DNA of 21,776 bases. Source: DASTGO01 sp035719045. Its GTDB lineage: Bacteria > Actinomycetota > Actinomycetes > Actinomycetales > Kineosporiaceae. The position numbers and the translations under genes are program-made. Positions 13,977 to 21,776 of the stretch are shown in pieces; positions within the stretch are counted from its first letter, which is position 1; each line of letters begins with the position of its first letter. The notes below the pieces were generated by a model. The model was not told the DNA's origin, ran no database searches, and saw only the letters and a program-made list of their open reading frames with translations. The stretch is taken from assembly GCA_035719045.1 (NCBI GenBank), contig DASTGO010000186.1:1-21776 (forward strand), given 5' to 3'.

Positions 13977-15586
13977 GGGTTCGTCCCTTCAGCGGCGGGC
14001 TGCACCGCCACGGTCGGACCGGGGTCGGTCACGTGCACCTGATCCATGGTGCGCGAGACCGCAGGGTTGAGAACGTCGAGCACAGGTGCCGGGTAGAAGC
14101 CCAGCGCGATGATGACGGCCACCAGCGGGGCCATCACCCACACCTCCCGGGCGTTCAGGTCGCGCCAGCCGGCGGAGAAGTCACGCGCCGGCCCGGTGAA
14201 CATCCGCTGGTAGGTCAGCAGGATGTAGACCGCCGCCAGGATGATCCCGACGGTGGCGACCACGGCGTACACCGGGTACCTGGTGAAGGTCCCCACCAGC
14301 ACCAGGAACTCGCTGATGAAGCTCGACAGACCGGGCAGCGCGAGGCTGGACATACCGGCCACCAGGAAGGCCCCGGCGAGCACCGGGGTGACCCGCTGCA
14401 GGCCGCCGTAGTCGGCGATCTGGGCCGAACCGCGCCGGGCGATCAGCATCCCGGCGACGAGGAACAGCGCCGCCGTGGAGAACCCGTGGTTGACCATGTA
14501 CAGCACCGAACCGGACTGCCCGTACGAGGTCATCGCGAAGATGCCGAGCACGATGAAGCCGAAGTGTGAGATCGAGGTGTACGCGATCAGCCGCTTGAGG
14601 TCGGTCTGCCCGATCGCCAGCAGCGCACCGTAGAGCACCGAGATCACCGCGAGCACCAGCACCACCGGGATCGCCCAGCGGCTGGCGTCCGGGAACAGCG
14701 GCAGGCAGAGGGTGATCATCCCGAAGGTGCCGACCTTGTCCAGCACGCCGACCAGCAGCACCGCGACCCCGGCGGGGGCCTCGGCGGCCGCGTCCGGAAG
14801 CCAGGTGTGCACCGGCCACATCGGCGCCTTCACCGCGAAGGCGAAGAAGAAGCCGAGGAACAGCAGTCGCTGCGTGAGCGTGGACGAGAAGTGCAGCCCG
14901 GTCAGGCTGGTGATCAGGAAACCGTCCGGCCCGCCCTTGCCCTGGAAGTACAGGGCGATCACGGCGACCAGCATGACCAGTCCGCCGAGCAGGGAGTACA
15001 GCAGGAACTTGACCGCGGCGTAGCGCCGGTTCGGCCCGCCGAACAGCCCGATGAGGAAGTACACCGGGATCAGCATCGCCTCGAAGAAGACGTAGAACAG
15101 GAAGACGTCACGGGCGGCGAACACGCCGATCATGAACGTTTCCAGGACCAGGGTGAGCGCGAAGAAGTGGGCCGCGCGCCGCCCGGGCACCTCGTTCCAG
15201 CCGGCCAGGACGCAGATCGGCACCAGGATCACCGACAGCAGCACCATGGTCAGCGCGATCCCGTCGACGCCGAGCGCATAGCTGACGCCGAACTGCGGGA
15301 TCCAGTGCAACTTCTCCTGGAACTGGTACTCCCCCGCCTTGCCACGGTCGAACTGCGCGGCCATCACCACGGCCACCCCGAGGGTGATCAGGGAGGTGAC
15401 CAGCGCGACGATCCGGGCCCGGGCGGCCACCGCGGCCTCCGCCGCGGCCACCAGCCCGGGGTCGGGGGCGGGGTCGTCCTCGTCGAGGTCGTCGACGTAG
15501 GCGTCGGCGGGCCGGGCCGTCTGCAGCAGCCAGATGACGGCGGCACCCACCAGGGGAATCAGGCCGATCAGGGTCAGCCAGGGCAT
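13973..15586 (-). CDS. nuoM: NADH-quinone oxidoreductase subunit M
   Basis: 537 residues, 14 predicted membrane helices, an antiporter-like proton-pumping subunit of complex I. The channel Glu169 is in FYVFFEAMLIPVYFLIG and Lys253 is in FAFAVKAPMWPVHTWLPDA, as the family requires. ATG 15586 has AGAGGA eight bases upstream, and nuoL ends 13 bp before it. An unusual hydrophilic, acidic then Ala-rich loop (about residues 26-58, DAYVDDLDEDDPAPDP and following) separates the first and second helices. Most NuoM proteins have only a short turn there. It does not touch the channel residues. Confidence 0.95.
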   Translation of the reverse strand: MPWLTLIGLIPLVGAAVIWLLQTARPADAYVDDLDEDDPAPDPGLVAAAEAAVAARARIVALVTSLITLGVAVVMAAQFDRGKAGEYQFQEKLHWIPQFGVSYALGVDGIALTMVLLSVILVPICVLAGWNEVPGRRAAHFFALTLVLETFMIGVFAARDVFLFYVFFEAMLIPVYFLIGLFGGPNRRYAAVKFLLYSLLGGLVMLVAVIALYFQGKGGPDGFLITSLTGLHFSSTLTQRLLFLGFFFAFAVKAPMWPVHTWLPDAAAEAPAGVAVLLVGVLDKVGTFGMITLCLPLFPDASRWAIPVVLVLAVISVLYGALLAIGQTDLKRLIAYTSISHFGFIVLGIFAMTSYGQSGSVLYMVNHGFSTAALFLVAGMLIARRGSAQIADYGGLQRVTPVLAGAFLVAGMSSLALPGLSSFISEFLVLVGTFTRYPVYAVVATVGIILAAVYILLTYQRMFTGPARDFSAGWRDLNAREVWVMAPLVAVIIALGFYPAPVLDVLNPAVSRTMDQVHVTDPGPTVAVQPAAEGTNP

Positions 15587-15599
15587 CGGGGCGGTCCTC

Positions 15600-17546
15600 T
15601 CAGATCCGGACGGCGAGCACGCCGAGCACGACGACGATCACCCCGGCCAGCATGGACGTGGCATAGGAACGGACGTACCCGGTCTGCCAGCGGCGCAGCC
15701 GGCCGGCCAGACCGCCGACCAGCGCGGCCAGGCCACGGACGGCACCGTCCACGCCGCGGTTGTCGACGAAGACCAGGCTGCGGGTCAGGTACTGGCCCGG
15801 CCGCATGAAGACGGCCTCGTTGACGTCGTCCTGGAACAGGTCGCGGCGGGCCGCCCGGGTCAGCACCGAGCCGGTGGGTGCGGCCTCCGGCACCGGCGCC
15901 GCCCAGTACATCCGCCAGGCCAGCGCGACGCCCGCGGCGACGAGCGCCAGGGTGAGGTACGGCAGCAGGGGCGCCGAGATCACGGGCTCGCTCTCGATGC
16001 CCTTGCCGGTGACCGGCTCCAGCCAGTTCTGGAAGGTGCCGCCGAGGGTGAGCAGGCCGCCGAGGCCGACCGAACCGAAGGCCAGCACGATCATCGGCAC
16101 GGTCATCAGCAGGGGCGACTCATGCGGGTGTGCCTCGGCGGGCCAGCGCTTGCGACCGTGGAAGGTCATGAAGAACAGCCGTGACATGTAGAAGGCGGTG
16201 ACTCCGGCGCCGAGCAGTGAGGCGATGCCGAACACCCACGGCCGCCAGCCCTCGCCGGTGGCGAACGCCGCCTCGATGATCTTGTCCTTGCTGAAGAAGC
16301 CCGAGAACGGCGGGACGCCGAGGATGGCCAGCCAGCCGAACCCGAACGTGATCCAGGTGATCCGCATCGGCCCCGACAGGTTGCCGAACCGGCGCATGTC
16401 CACCGAGTCGTTCATCCCGTGCATCACCGAGCCGGCACCGAGGAACATGCCCGCCTTGAAGAAGCCGTGGGTGAGCAGGTGCATGATCGCGAACACGTAC
16501 CCGACCGGCCCGAGCCCGGCGGCCAGCATCATGTAGCCGATCTGGGACATCGTCGAGGCGGCCAGCGCCTTCTTGATGTCGTCCTTCGCGCAGCCGACGA
16601 CCGCCCCGAACACCAGGGTGATCGCGCCGACGATGACCACGAGCAGCTGTGCGGTCGGCGCACCCTCGAAGATCGCACCGCTGCGCACCATCAGGTACAC
16701 ACCGGCGGTGACCATCGTCGCCGCGTGGATCAGTGCGGACACCGGCGTCGGGCCGGCCATCGCGTCGCCGAGCCAGGACTGCAGCGGGAACTGTGCGGAC
16801 TTGCCGCAGGCGCCGAGCAGCAGCATCAGGCCGATCGCGGTGAGCGTGCCCTCCGAGGCCTTCGTGGCGTTCGGCAGCACCCCGGCGAAGGACACCGTGC
16901 CGAAGGTGGCGAACATGATCATGATGGCGATCGACAGGCCGAGGTCACCGACCCGGTTGACCACGAACGCCTTCTTGGCCGCCGCCGCGTAGTTCGGGTT
17001 GTGGTTCCAGAACCCGATCAGCAGGTAGCTGGCCAGGCCGACGCCCTCCCACCCGACGTAAAGCAGCAGGTAACTGTCGGCCAGCACCAGCAGCAGCATT
17101 GAGGCGACGAACAGGTTGAGGTAGGCGAAGAACCGCCGCCGGTCCGGGTCGTGCTCCATGTAGGCCACGGAGTAGACCAGGATCAGCGAGCCCACGAAGG
17201 TCACCAGCAGCACGAAGGCCAGGGACAGCGGGTCCAGCAGCAGGCCGGCCTCGACCTTGAACGCGCCGGCCGGCACCCAGGTGAACAGGTGCAGGTCGCG
17301 GGAACGGCCCTCCGGGGACAGCCCGCGCAGGTCGAAGAACAGCAGCGCGCCCCAGACGAACGACGCCCAGGACAGGGTCACCGCCAGCCAGTGGCCCCAG
17401 CGGTCGGACAGCCGGCCGGCCAGCAGCAGGACCGCCGCACCCAGCAGCGGCAGGGCGACCAGCATCCAGGCGCCGGTCTGCAGCCCGCCGGAGGCCTGCT
17501 CGATGACCGCGCGGCCACCGGCGGCGGCTTGCATCACGTGAGTCAC
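15600..17546 (-). CDS. nuoL: NADH-quinone oxidoreductase subunit L
   Basis: 648 residues, about 16 membrane helices, the distal proton-pumping subunit of complex I with the long lateral helix at its C-terminus. Glu167 in YVGWEGVGLASYLLIG and Lys249 in GACGKSAQFPLQSWLGDAM are the expected channel residues. PTPVSALIHAATMVTAGVYL is also typical. GTG 17546 has GAGAGG six bases upstream. ATG 17534 is an alternative that removes four residues. It starts 10 bp after the nuoK stop. Nothing is missing compared with the family. Confidence 0.96.
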   Translation of the reverse strand: MTHVMQAAAGGRAVIEQASGGLQTGAWMLVALPLLGAAVLLLAGRLSDRWGHWLAVTLSWASFVWGALLFFDLRGLSPEGRSRDLHLFTWVPAGAFKVEAGLLLDPLSLAFVLLVTFVGSLILVYSVAYMEHDPDRRRFFAYLNLFVASMLLLVLADSYLLLYVGWEGVGLASYLLIGFWNHNPNYAAAAKKAFVVNRVGDLGLSIAIMIMFATFGTVSFAGVLPNATKASEGTLTAIGLMLLLGACGKSAQFPLQSWLGDAMAGPTPVSALIHAATMVTAGVYLMVRSGAIFEGAPTAQLLVVIVGAITLVFGAVVGCAKDDIKKALAASTMSQIGYMMLAAGLGPVGYVFAIMHLLTHGFFKAGMFLGAGSVMHGMNDSVDMRRFGNLSGPMRITWITFGFGWLAILGVPPFSGFFSKDKIIEAAFATGEGWRPWVFGIASLLGAGVTAFYMSRLFFMTFHGRKRWPAEAHPHESPLLMTVPMIVLAFGSVGLGGLLTLGGTFQNWLEPVTGKGIESEPVISAPLLPYLTLALVAAGVALAWRMYWAAPVPEAAPTGSVLTRAARRDLFQDDVNEAVFMRPGQYLTRSLVFVDNRGVDGAVRGLAALVGGLAGRLRRWQTGYVRSYATSMLAGVIVVVLGVLAVRI

Positions 17547-17556
17547 GTCCGCCCTC

Positions 17557-17856
17557 TCAGTGCTTCAGCAGGTTCGCGTCGTCGACGGAGGCCGAGCGGC
17601 GGGTCCGGAAGATCATCATGATGATCGCCAGCCCGACCACCACCTCGGCCGCGGCGACCAGCATGACGAACAGTGCGATCACCTGGCCGTTGAGGTCCCC
17701 GGCCATCCGGGCGAAGGTGACGAAGGCCAGGTTGGTCGCGTTGAGCATGAGCTCCACGCCCATGAACACGATGATCGCGTTACGCCGCACCAGGACGGTC
17801 GCGGCGCCCATCGCGAACAGCAGGGCCGACAGGTACAGCCACCAGGTGACGGTCAC
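17557..17856 (-). CDS. nuoK: NADH-quinone oxidoreductase subunit K
   Basis: 99 residues with three membrane helices, the normal NuoK size. GVELMLNATNLAF carries the conserved membrane Glu (GVE), and VMLVAAAEVVVGLAI carries the second one. GTG 17856 overlaps the nuoJ stop (GTGA, 4 nt), so translation is coupled. The gene is part of a longer open frame that runs antisense-like over nuoJ; only this last part is real. Confidence 0.95.
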   Translation of the reverse strand: MTVTWWLYLSALLFAMGAATVLVRRNAIIVFMGVELMLNATNLAFVTFARMAGDLNGQVIALFVMLVAAAEVVVGLAIIMMIFRTRRSASVDDANLLKH

Positions 17857-18704
17857 GCCGGGGTCCCCTTCTCGTCGTCCGCCGGACCCTCCGGCTCGTC
17901 GGCTGCCAGCGGGTCGGTGATCTCGGCCTCGATGGTGGCCACCGTGGACCGTTCCGAGACCTCGTCGCGCATCTGACCGCGGGCCGACAGCACCCGCGAC
18001 ACCGACAGCGGGCTCGGTGTGCCGTCCGGCAGCAGGGCCGGGGTGTCGACGGCGTTGTGCCGGGCGAACACACCGGGGGCCGGCAGCGGTGCCTTGACCA
18101 CACCGTCCCTGATCCGGCGCACGGACAGTTCGCGCTGGGTGAGCCGCGGGGTGAGCCGCTCCCGGTGCGCCAGCACCATCGCCCCCAGCGCCGCGGTGAT
18201 CAGCAGCGCCCCGGTGACCTCGAAGGCCCACACGTAGGGGCCGAAGATCTTCGCCGCCAGCCCGGACACGTTGCCGCCGGCGTTGACGTCGGCCAGCCCG
18301 GCCGGCTCGCCGAACACCACCTGGCGCAGCACCGCGATCAGCAGCACGGTGATCCCGAGCCCGAACACCACGGCCAGGAAGCGCTGCCCCTTGATGGTCT
18401 CGACCAGGGAGTCGCTGGAGTCGATGCCGATCAGCATGAGCACGAACAGGAACAGCATCATCACGGCGCCGGTGTAGACGAAGATCTGCACCACGCCGAG
18501 GAACGGTGCCTGCTCGGCCAGGTAGACGATGCCGAGGCTGACCATCACCAGCGCCATGCACAGCGCCGCGTGGACGGCCTTGCGCACGGTCAGCAGGCCC
18601 AGCGCGCCGAGCACCATGAGCGGGGCGATCACGAAGAACAGCGCCTTCTCGCCCCCGCCCGGCTGGGCCGACGCCGCGGCCAGCAGGGCACCGGAGTAGG
18701 CCAT
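17853..18704 (-). CDS. nuoJ: NADH-quinone oxidoreductase subunit J
   Basis: 283 residues. The first ~190 hold the five helices of NuoJ, with VQIFVYTGAVMMLFLFVLMLIG (given in parts: VQIFVYTGAVM, MLFLFVLMLIG) as the conserved third helix. A hydrophilic tail of roughly 90 residues follows (REL SVRRIRDG, then an acidic end ADEPEGPADDEKGTPA), longer than in E. coli NuoJ. Long tails are common in actinobacterial NuoJ. ATG 18704 shares its A with the nuoI stop (TGATG). Confidence 0.95.
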   Translation of the reverse strand: MAYSGALLAAASAQPGGGEKALFFVIAPLMVLGALGLLTVRKAVHAALCMALVMVSLGIVYLAEQAPFLGVVQIFVYTGAVMMLFLFVLMLIGIDSSDSLVETIKGQRFLAVVFGLGITVLLIAVLRQVVFGEPAGLADVNAGGNVSGLAAKIFGPYVWAFEVTGALLITAALGAMVLAHRERLTPRLTQRELSVRRIRDGVVKAPLPAPGVFARHNAVDTPALLPDGTPSPLSVSRVLSARGQMRDEVSERSTVATIEAEITDPLAADEPEGPADDEKGTPA

Positions 18705-19432
18705 CACCGGGCCGCCCCTTCTTTCAGGTCCGACTGAGCCTTCACGTCCGACTGAGCCTTCACGTCCGACTGAGCCTTCACGTCCGACGGCGCCGCGGGA
18801 CCGGGCACGTCGGCGCCGGTCACGGCGTCCTGCGAGTGCGTGGTCCGGGCGTCCGCCCAGGCCTGCTGCTCGGCGACGGCACCGGTCACCCTGCCCTGGT
18901 AGTAGTCCCGCTCGGTGGTGCCGGGGACCATCGGGTGCGGGGCCGGGATCATCCCGGGCTGCATCGGGGCCAGCAGGTCGGGCTTCTCGTAGATCAGCCC
19001 GGCCCGGGTCGTCCCGGCCAGCTCGTAGAAGTTCGTCATGGTCAGCGCCCGGGTCGGGCACGCCTCGATGCACAGCCCGCAGAAGATGCAGCGCAGGTAG
19101 TTGATCTGGTAGACGCGGCCGTACCGCTCACCCGGGGAGTACCGCTCCTCGTCGGTGTTGTCGGCACCCTCGACGTAGATGGCGTCGGCCGGGCAGGCCC
19201 AGGCGCACAGCTCGCAGCCGACGCACTTCTCCAGCCCGTCCGGGTGCCGGTTCAGCTGGTGCCGTCCGTGGTACCGCGGCTGCGGCGGCACCTTCTCGAA
19301 CGGGTACTGCTCGGTGACGGTCCGCTGGAACATCTCCATGAACGTCACGCCGAAACCCGCCACCGGCGCGAGCATCCGGGACAGCCAGCCGCCCTCGGTC
19401 TGCTCCTCGCGGGATGCGCGATCGTCAGCCAC
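18704..19432 (-). CDS. nuoI: NADH-quinone oxidoreductase subunit I
   Basis: 242 residues. This peripheral subunit carries two [4Fe-4S] clusters (N6a/N6b) that pass electrons towards quinone. The cluster ligands are intact: CVGCELCAWACP (Cys70, 73, 76, 80) and CIFCGLCIEACP (Cys115, 118, 121, 125). GTG 19432 has GAGGAGG six bases upstream and overlaps the nuoH end by 8 nt. The core ends near residue 180. A hydrophilic tail follows and holds the repeat SDVKAQ three times plus SDLKEG (216-240). That tail is not part of the conserved fold and its role is unknown. Confidence 0.95.
   Translation of the reverse strand: MADDRASREEQTEGGWLSRMLAPVAGFGVTFMEMFQRTVTEQYPFEKVPPQPRYHGRHQLNRHPDGLEKCVGCELCAWACPADAIYVEGADNTDEERYSPGERYGRVYQINYLRCIFCGLCIEACPTRALTMTNFYELAGTTRAGLIYEKPDLLAPMQPGMIPAPHPMVPGTTERDYYQGRVTGAVAEQQAWADARTTHSQDAVTGADVPGPAAPSDVKAQSDVKAQSDVKAQSDLKEGAAR
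18728..18788 (-). repeat. 18-bp tandem repeat in the nuoI C-terminal coding region
   Basis: Three identical 18-bp units (plus strand GTCCGACTGAGCCTTCAC) lie at 18728-18745, 18746-18763 and 18764-18781, with a 7-base partial copy at 18782-18788. Being a multiple of three, the array changes protein length without breaking the frame. It ends 22 bp before the nuoI stop codon. Confidence 0.93.
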
Positions 19433-20936
19433 GGTCCACCTCCTCGCCTGCCCCGGACGCACCGTCCGCCTGGTCGGCACCGGTCGCCTCCGCCGTCACA
19501 CCGTCCGGGCCGGAGGCGCCGTCCTCCACCACCGTGGTCGCCCAGGTCCGGGCCGTCACCGCCGTGGCGGCGGGCGCCCGGGGCCCGGCGGTCCGGATCA
19601 GCCGCTGCCCCGGCAGGGCCGGTACCGGGAAGCCGCCCGCGAACGGGTCGACCTCCTCGGGGACCTCCAGGTGCAGCGCTTCCTGCGCGGCCGCCCGGTT
19701 GGCCAGTCCGCGGTCCAGCGCGAGGTACAGGCCCACGATGAGGGCCAGCAGCAGCAGGCCGACGCCGACCCAGGTGGGGCTGCCGCGCTCGGAGGTCCGC
19801 CACACCCGCAGCGCGCTCACCGCGACGATCCAGACCAGGCCGAGCGGGATCAGCACCTTCCAGCCGAACCGCATGAACTGGTCATAGCGCAGCCGGGGCA
19901 GCGTCCCGCGCAGCCAGATGAAGAAGAACAGGAAGCCCAGCAGCTTGGCGACGAACCACAGGACCGGCCACCAGCCGGTGTTGAGCACCCCGCCGGCGAT
20001 CGCCGACAGCGGCCACGGTGCCCGCCAGCCGCCGAGGAACAGCGTCGTCGCGATCGCCGAGACGGTGACCATGTTGACGTACTCGGCGAGGAAGAACAGC
20101 GCGAACTTGAGCGAGGAGTACTCGGTGTGGAAGCCGCCGACCAGCTCACCCTCGGCCTCGGGCAGGTCGAACGGCGCCCGGTTGGTCTCGCCCACCATCG
20201 CGATCACGTAGATCACGAAGGACGGCAGCAGCTGGATCACGTACCAGCTCGGCATCGGGATGCTGTGGCCGAACAGGGCCAGGTGGTTGGCCGACGCCTG
20301 CGCCTCCACGATCTCGGAGGTGGACATCGAGCCCGCGTAGAGGAACACGCTGATCAGGGCCAGACCCATCGCGATCTCGTAGGAGATCACCTGCGCGGAG
20401 GAGCGCAGCCCGCCCAGCAGCGGGTACGTCGAACCGGACGACCAGCCGGCCAGCACGATCCCGTACACCCCGACCGCGGCGATGGCGAGCATGAACAGCA
20501 CGGCCACCGGCATGTCGGCCAGCTGCAGCGGAGTGCGGATGTCGGTGAACGGGATCGTCACCGTGGGCCCGAACGGGATCACCGCGAAGGAGACGAAGCA
20601 GGCCGTCGCGCTGATGATCGGTGCCAGGACGTACACCACCCGGTCCACCGCGGCCGGGATGATGTCCTCCTTCAGGGCCAGCTTCACGCCGTCGGCGAGG
20701 CTCTGCAGCAGGCCGAACGGACCGACCACGTTCGGTCCGGGCCGCGACTGCATCCGGGCCACCACGCGACGCTCGGCCCAGATCGCGAACAGCGTCATCA
20801 CGACCAGGAACACGAACACCAGCAGGGCCTTGACGAACACCACCCAGCCGTTGTCGTGACTGAAGTCCAGCGTCGGGTTCTCGCCGGACCGCAGGGCGGC
20901 CGGGACGAGCGCCGGGGGCAGCGACATGAGGGGCAT
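19425..20936 (-). CDS. nuoH: NADH-quinone oxidoreductase subunit H
   Basis: 503 residues with eight or nine membrane helices. It lies at the joint of the two complex I arms and forms part of the quinone pocket. Conserved stretches are ERRVVARMQSRPGPNVVGP, GLLQSLADGVKLALKED, SYEIAMGLAL and DLPEAEGELVGGFHTEYSS (acidic loop). ATG 20936 shares its A with the nuoG stop (TGATG). ATG 20927 is an alternative. Beyond the last helix (~residue 400) a long Ala/Thr/Pro-rich acidic tail runs to the end. Part of it (DPFAGGFPVPALPGQ) is usual in actinobacteria, but the last ~60 residues look lineage-specific. Confidence 0.95.
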   Translation of the reverse strand: MPLMSLPPALVPAALRSGENPTLDFSHDNGWVVFVKALLVFVFLVVMTLFAIWAERRVVARMQSRPGPNVVGPFGLLQSLADGVKLALKEDIIPAAVDRVVYVLAPIISATACFVSFAVIPFGPTVTIPFTDIRTPLQLADMPVAVLFMLAIAAVGVYGIVLAGWSSGSTYPLLGGLRSSAQVISYEIAMGLALISVFLYAGSMSTSEIVEAQASANHLALFGHSIPMPSWYVIQLLPSFVIYVIAMVGETNRAPFDLPEAEGELVGGFHTEYSSLKFALFFLAEYVNMVTVSAIATTLFLGGWRAPWPLSAIAGGVLNTGWWPVLWFVAKLLGFLFFFIWLRGTLPRLRYDQFMRFGWKVLIPLGLVWIVAVSALRVWRTSERGSPTWVGVGLLLLALIVGLYLALDRGLANRAAAQEALHLEVPEEVDPFAGGFPVPALPGQRLIRTAGPRAPAATAVTARTWATTVVEDGASGPDGVTAEATGADQADGASGAGEEVDRG

Positions 20937-21776
20937 CAGCTCTCCCGCGAGAGGGTGACGACGGCGCTGGCGTCGGCGCCGAGGGCGGGGCGGACCGCGC
21001 TGCCCGCCGAGTTCGTCGGCAGCCAGACCACGCCGTCGGGCATCGCGGTGACGGCGACCGGCAGGGTGATCGACCCGTGTCCGCCGGTCACGGTCAGCCG
21101 CTGCCCGTCGGACACCCCGGCGGCGGCCGCGGTCGCCGCGCTGATCCGGGCCACCGCGCGGTGGGCGGTCCCGGCCAGGTACGGCTCACCGTCCTGCAGC
21201 CGCCCGGAGTCCAGCAGCAGCTGCCAGCTCGCCAGCACCGCCTGACCCGGTCCGACCTGCGGCGGGGCGGCAGGCGGCTGGGCCGGAGCCTCGGCCCGGA
21301 CACCCTCCCAGGCGTCCAGTTGGCCGAGCTCGCCGCGGACCTGCTCCACCCCGCGCATCCCGAGCGGGACGTCCATGGCGTCGGCCAGGGCGTCGAGCAC
21401 CCGGTAGTCCGGCAGGGCGTTGGAGTGCAGCACCGCGGGGAAGGAGCGCCAGCGCCCCTCCCAGTCCACGAAGGTGCCGGCCTTCTCGCTCACCGGGGCC
21501 ACCGGCAGCACCACGTCGGCCCGCGCGGTCACGGCACTGGCCCGGACCTCCAGGCTGACCAGGAAACCCACCGCGTCCAGCGCCTGCAGGGCGAACTGCG
21601 GGTCGGGCAGGTCGGCCGGGTCGACGCCGCCGACCACCAGCCCGCCGAGGTCGCCGTCGGCGGCGGCCCGCAGGATGGCGGTGGTGTCACGGCCCGCCCG
21701 GACCGGCAGCGCGTCGATCTCCCAGGCGGCGGCCACGTCCACCCGGGCCTCCGCGTCGGCGACCGGGCGGCCCCCG
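20936..21776 (-). CDS. nuoG: NADH-quinone oxidoreductase subunit G (partial, C-terminal part)
   Basis: About 280 C-terminal codons are present; the frame is open to the window edge and the start is outside. VVLPVAPVSEKAGTFVDWEGRWRSF (in parts: VVLPVAPVSEKAGTF, VDWEGRWRSF) and GLVVGGVDPADLPD are those of the molybdopterin-oxidoreductase-like domain of NuoG. The final ~110 residues form the molydopterin-binding-like beta domain (GQRLTVTGGHGSITLPV). The N-terminal iron-sulfur part is off window. NuoG passes electrons from NADH oxidation towards NuoI. Its stop overlaps the nuoH start. Confidence 0.92.
   Translation of the reverse strand, partial: GGRPVADAEARVDVAAAWEIDALPVRAGRDTTAILRAAADGDLGGLVVGGVDPADLPDPQFALQALDAVGFLVSLEVRASAVTARADVVLPVAPVSEKAGTFVDWEGRWRSFPAVLHSNALPDYRVLDALADAMDVPLGMRGVEQVRGELGQLDAWEGVRAEAPAQPPAAPPQVGPGQAVLASWQLLLDSGRLQDGEPYLAGTAHRAVARISAATAAAAGVSDGQRLTVTGGHGSITLPVAVTAMPDGVVWLPTNSAGSAVRPALGADASAVVTLSRES

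Noticed and set aside
18728..18788. CRISPR array
   Set aside because: The units are directly adjacent without spacers and lie inside nuoI; it is a coding tandem repeat.
19179..21245. Plus-strand frame of 688 codons opposite nuoH and nuoG
   Set aside because: Shadow frame; nuoH, nuoI and nuoG on the minus strand are unambiguous.

Overview
The window is very GC-rich, with strongly C/G-ending codons in most genes, GTG starts, leaderless-type promoters and an actinobacterial gene order. It most likely comes from the chromosome of an aerobic, cellulose-degrading actinobacterium. The Actinobacteria call rests on three things: a standalone LigC-type ligase divergent from a LigD-type primase-polymerase, a CBM2-GH48 cellulase, and a nuoG-N operon followed by a polyprenyl diphosphate synthase. 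I cannot name a genus from sequence alone.

Left edge (1-1203): the N-terminal part of a large type VII secretion-type effector with a WXG100-like N-terminus lies on the minus strand and runs off the window. Its codon use is looser than the rest of the window (more T- and G-ending codons). It is followed by a non-coding, low-complexity stretch.

Region 1204-6711: a RarD-type permease and an unrecognised protein, both with leaderless-type promoters. Next comes a DNA-repair pair, ligC (minus) and a primase-polymerase (plus), divergently arranged as in mycobacteria. Downstream there is a small scar. A 97-bp piece of the primase-polymerase 3' end is repeated 481 bp further on, just before and in frame with a dihydrofolate-reductase-family gene. 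Between the copies sits a start-less XRE helix-turn-helix remnant.

Region 6779-11033: a PIG-V-like membrane glycosyltransferase (minus) is divergent from a complete secreted GH48 cellulase (signal peptide, CBM2, Pro/Thr linker, GH48). The 320-bp region between them holds several inverted repeats. A nearly perfect 24-bp hairpin closes the cellulase gene.

Region 11190-21776: one minus-strand operon reading nuoG (partial)-H-I-J-K-L-M-N, then a long-chain polyprenyl diphosphate synthase. Most nuo genes overlap by 1-8 nt (translational coupling). They encode the membrane arm and the NuoG/NuoI iron-sulfur subunits of respiratory complex I. The polyprenyl synthase plausibly makes the menaquinone side chain, the lipid tail of the quinone that complex I reduces. 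NuoI carries a perfect 18-bp tandem repeat in its C-terminal tail.

I see no tRNA, rRNA, CRISPR array, intact transposase or prophage. I did not find a clearly new multi-gene system. The most unusual items are the 97-bp duplication with its HTH remnant, the NuoI minisatellite, the long hairpin after the cellulase, the Ala-rich insertion in the primase-polymerase and the atypical effector gene at the edge.
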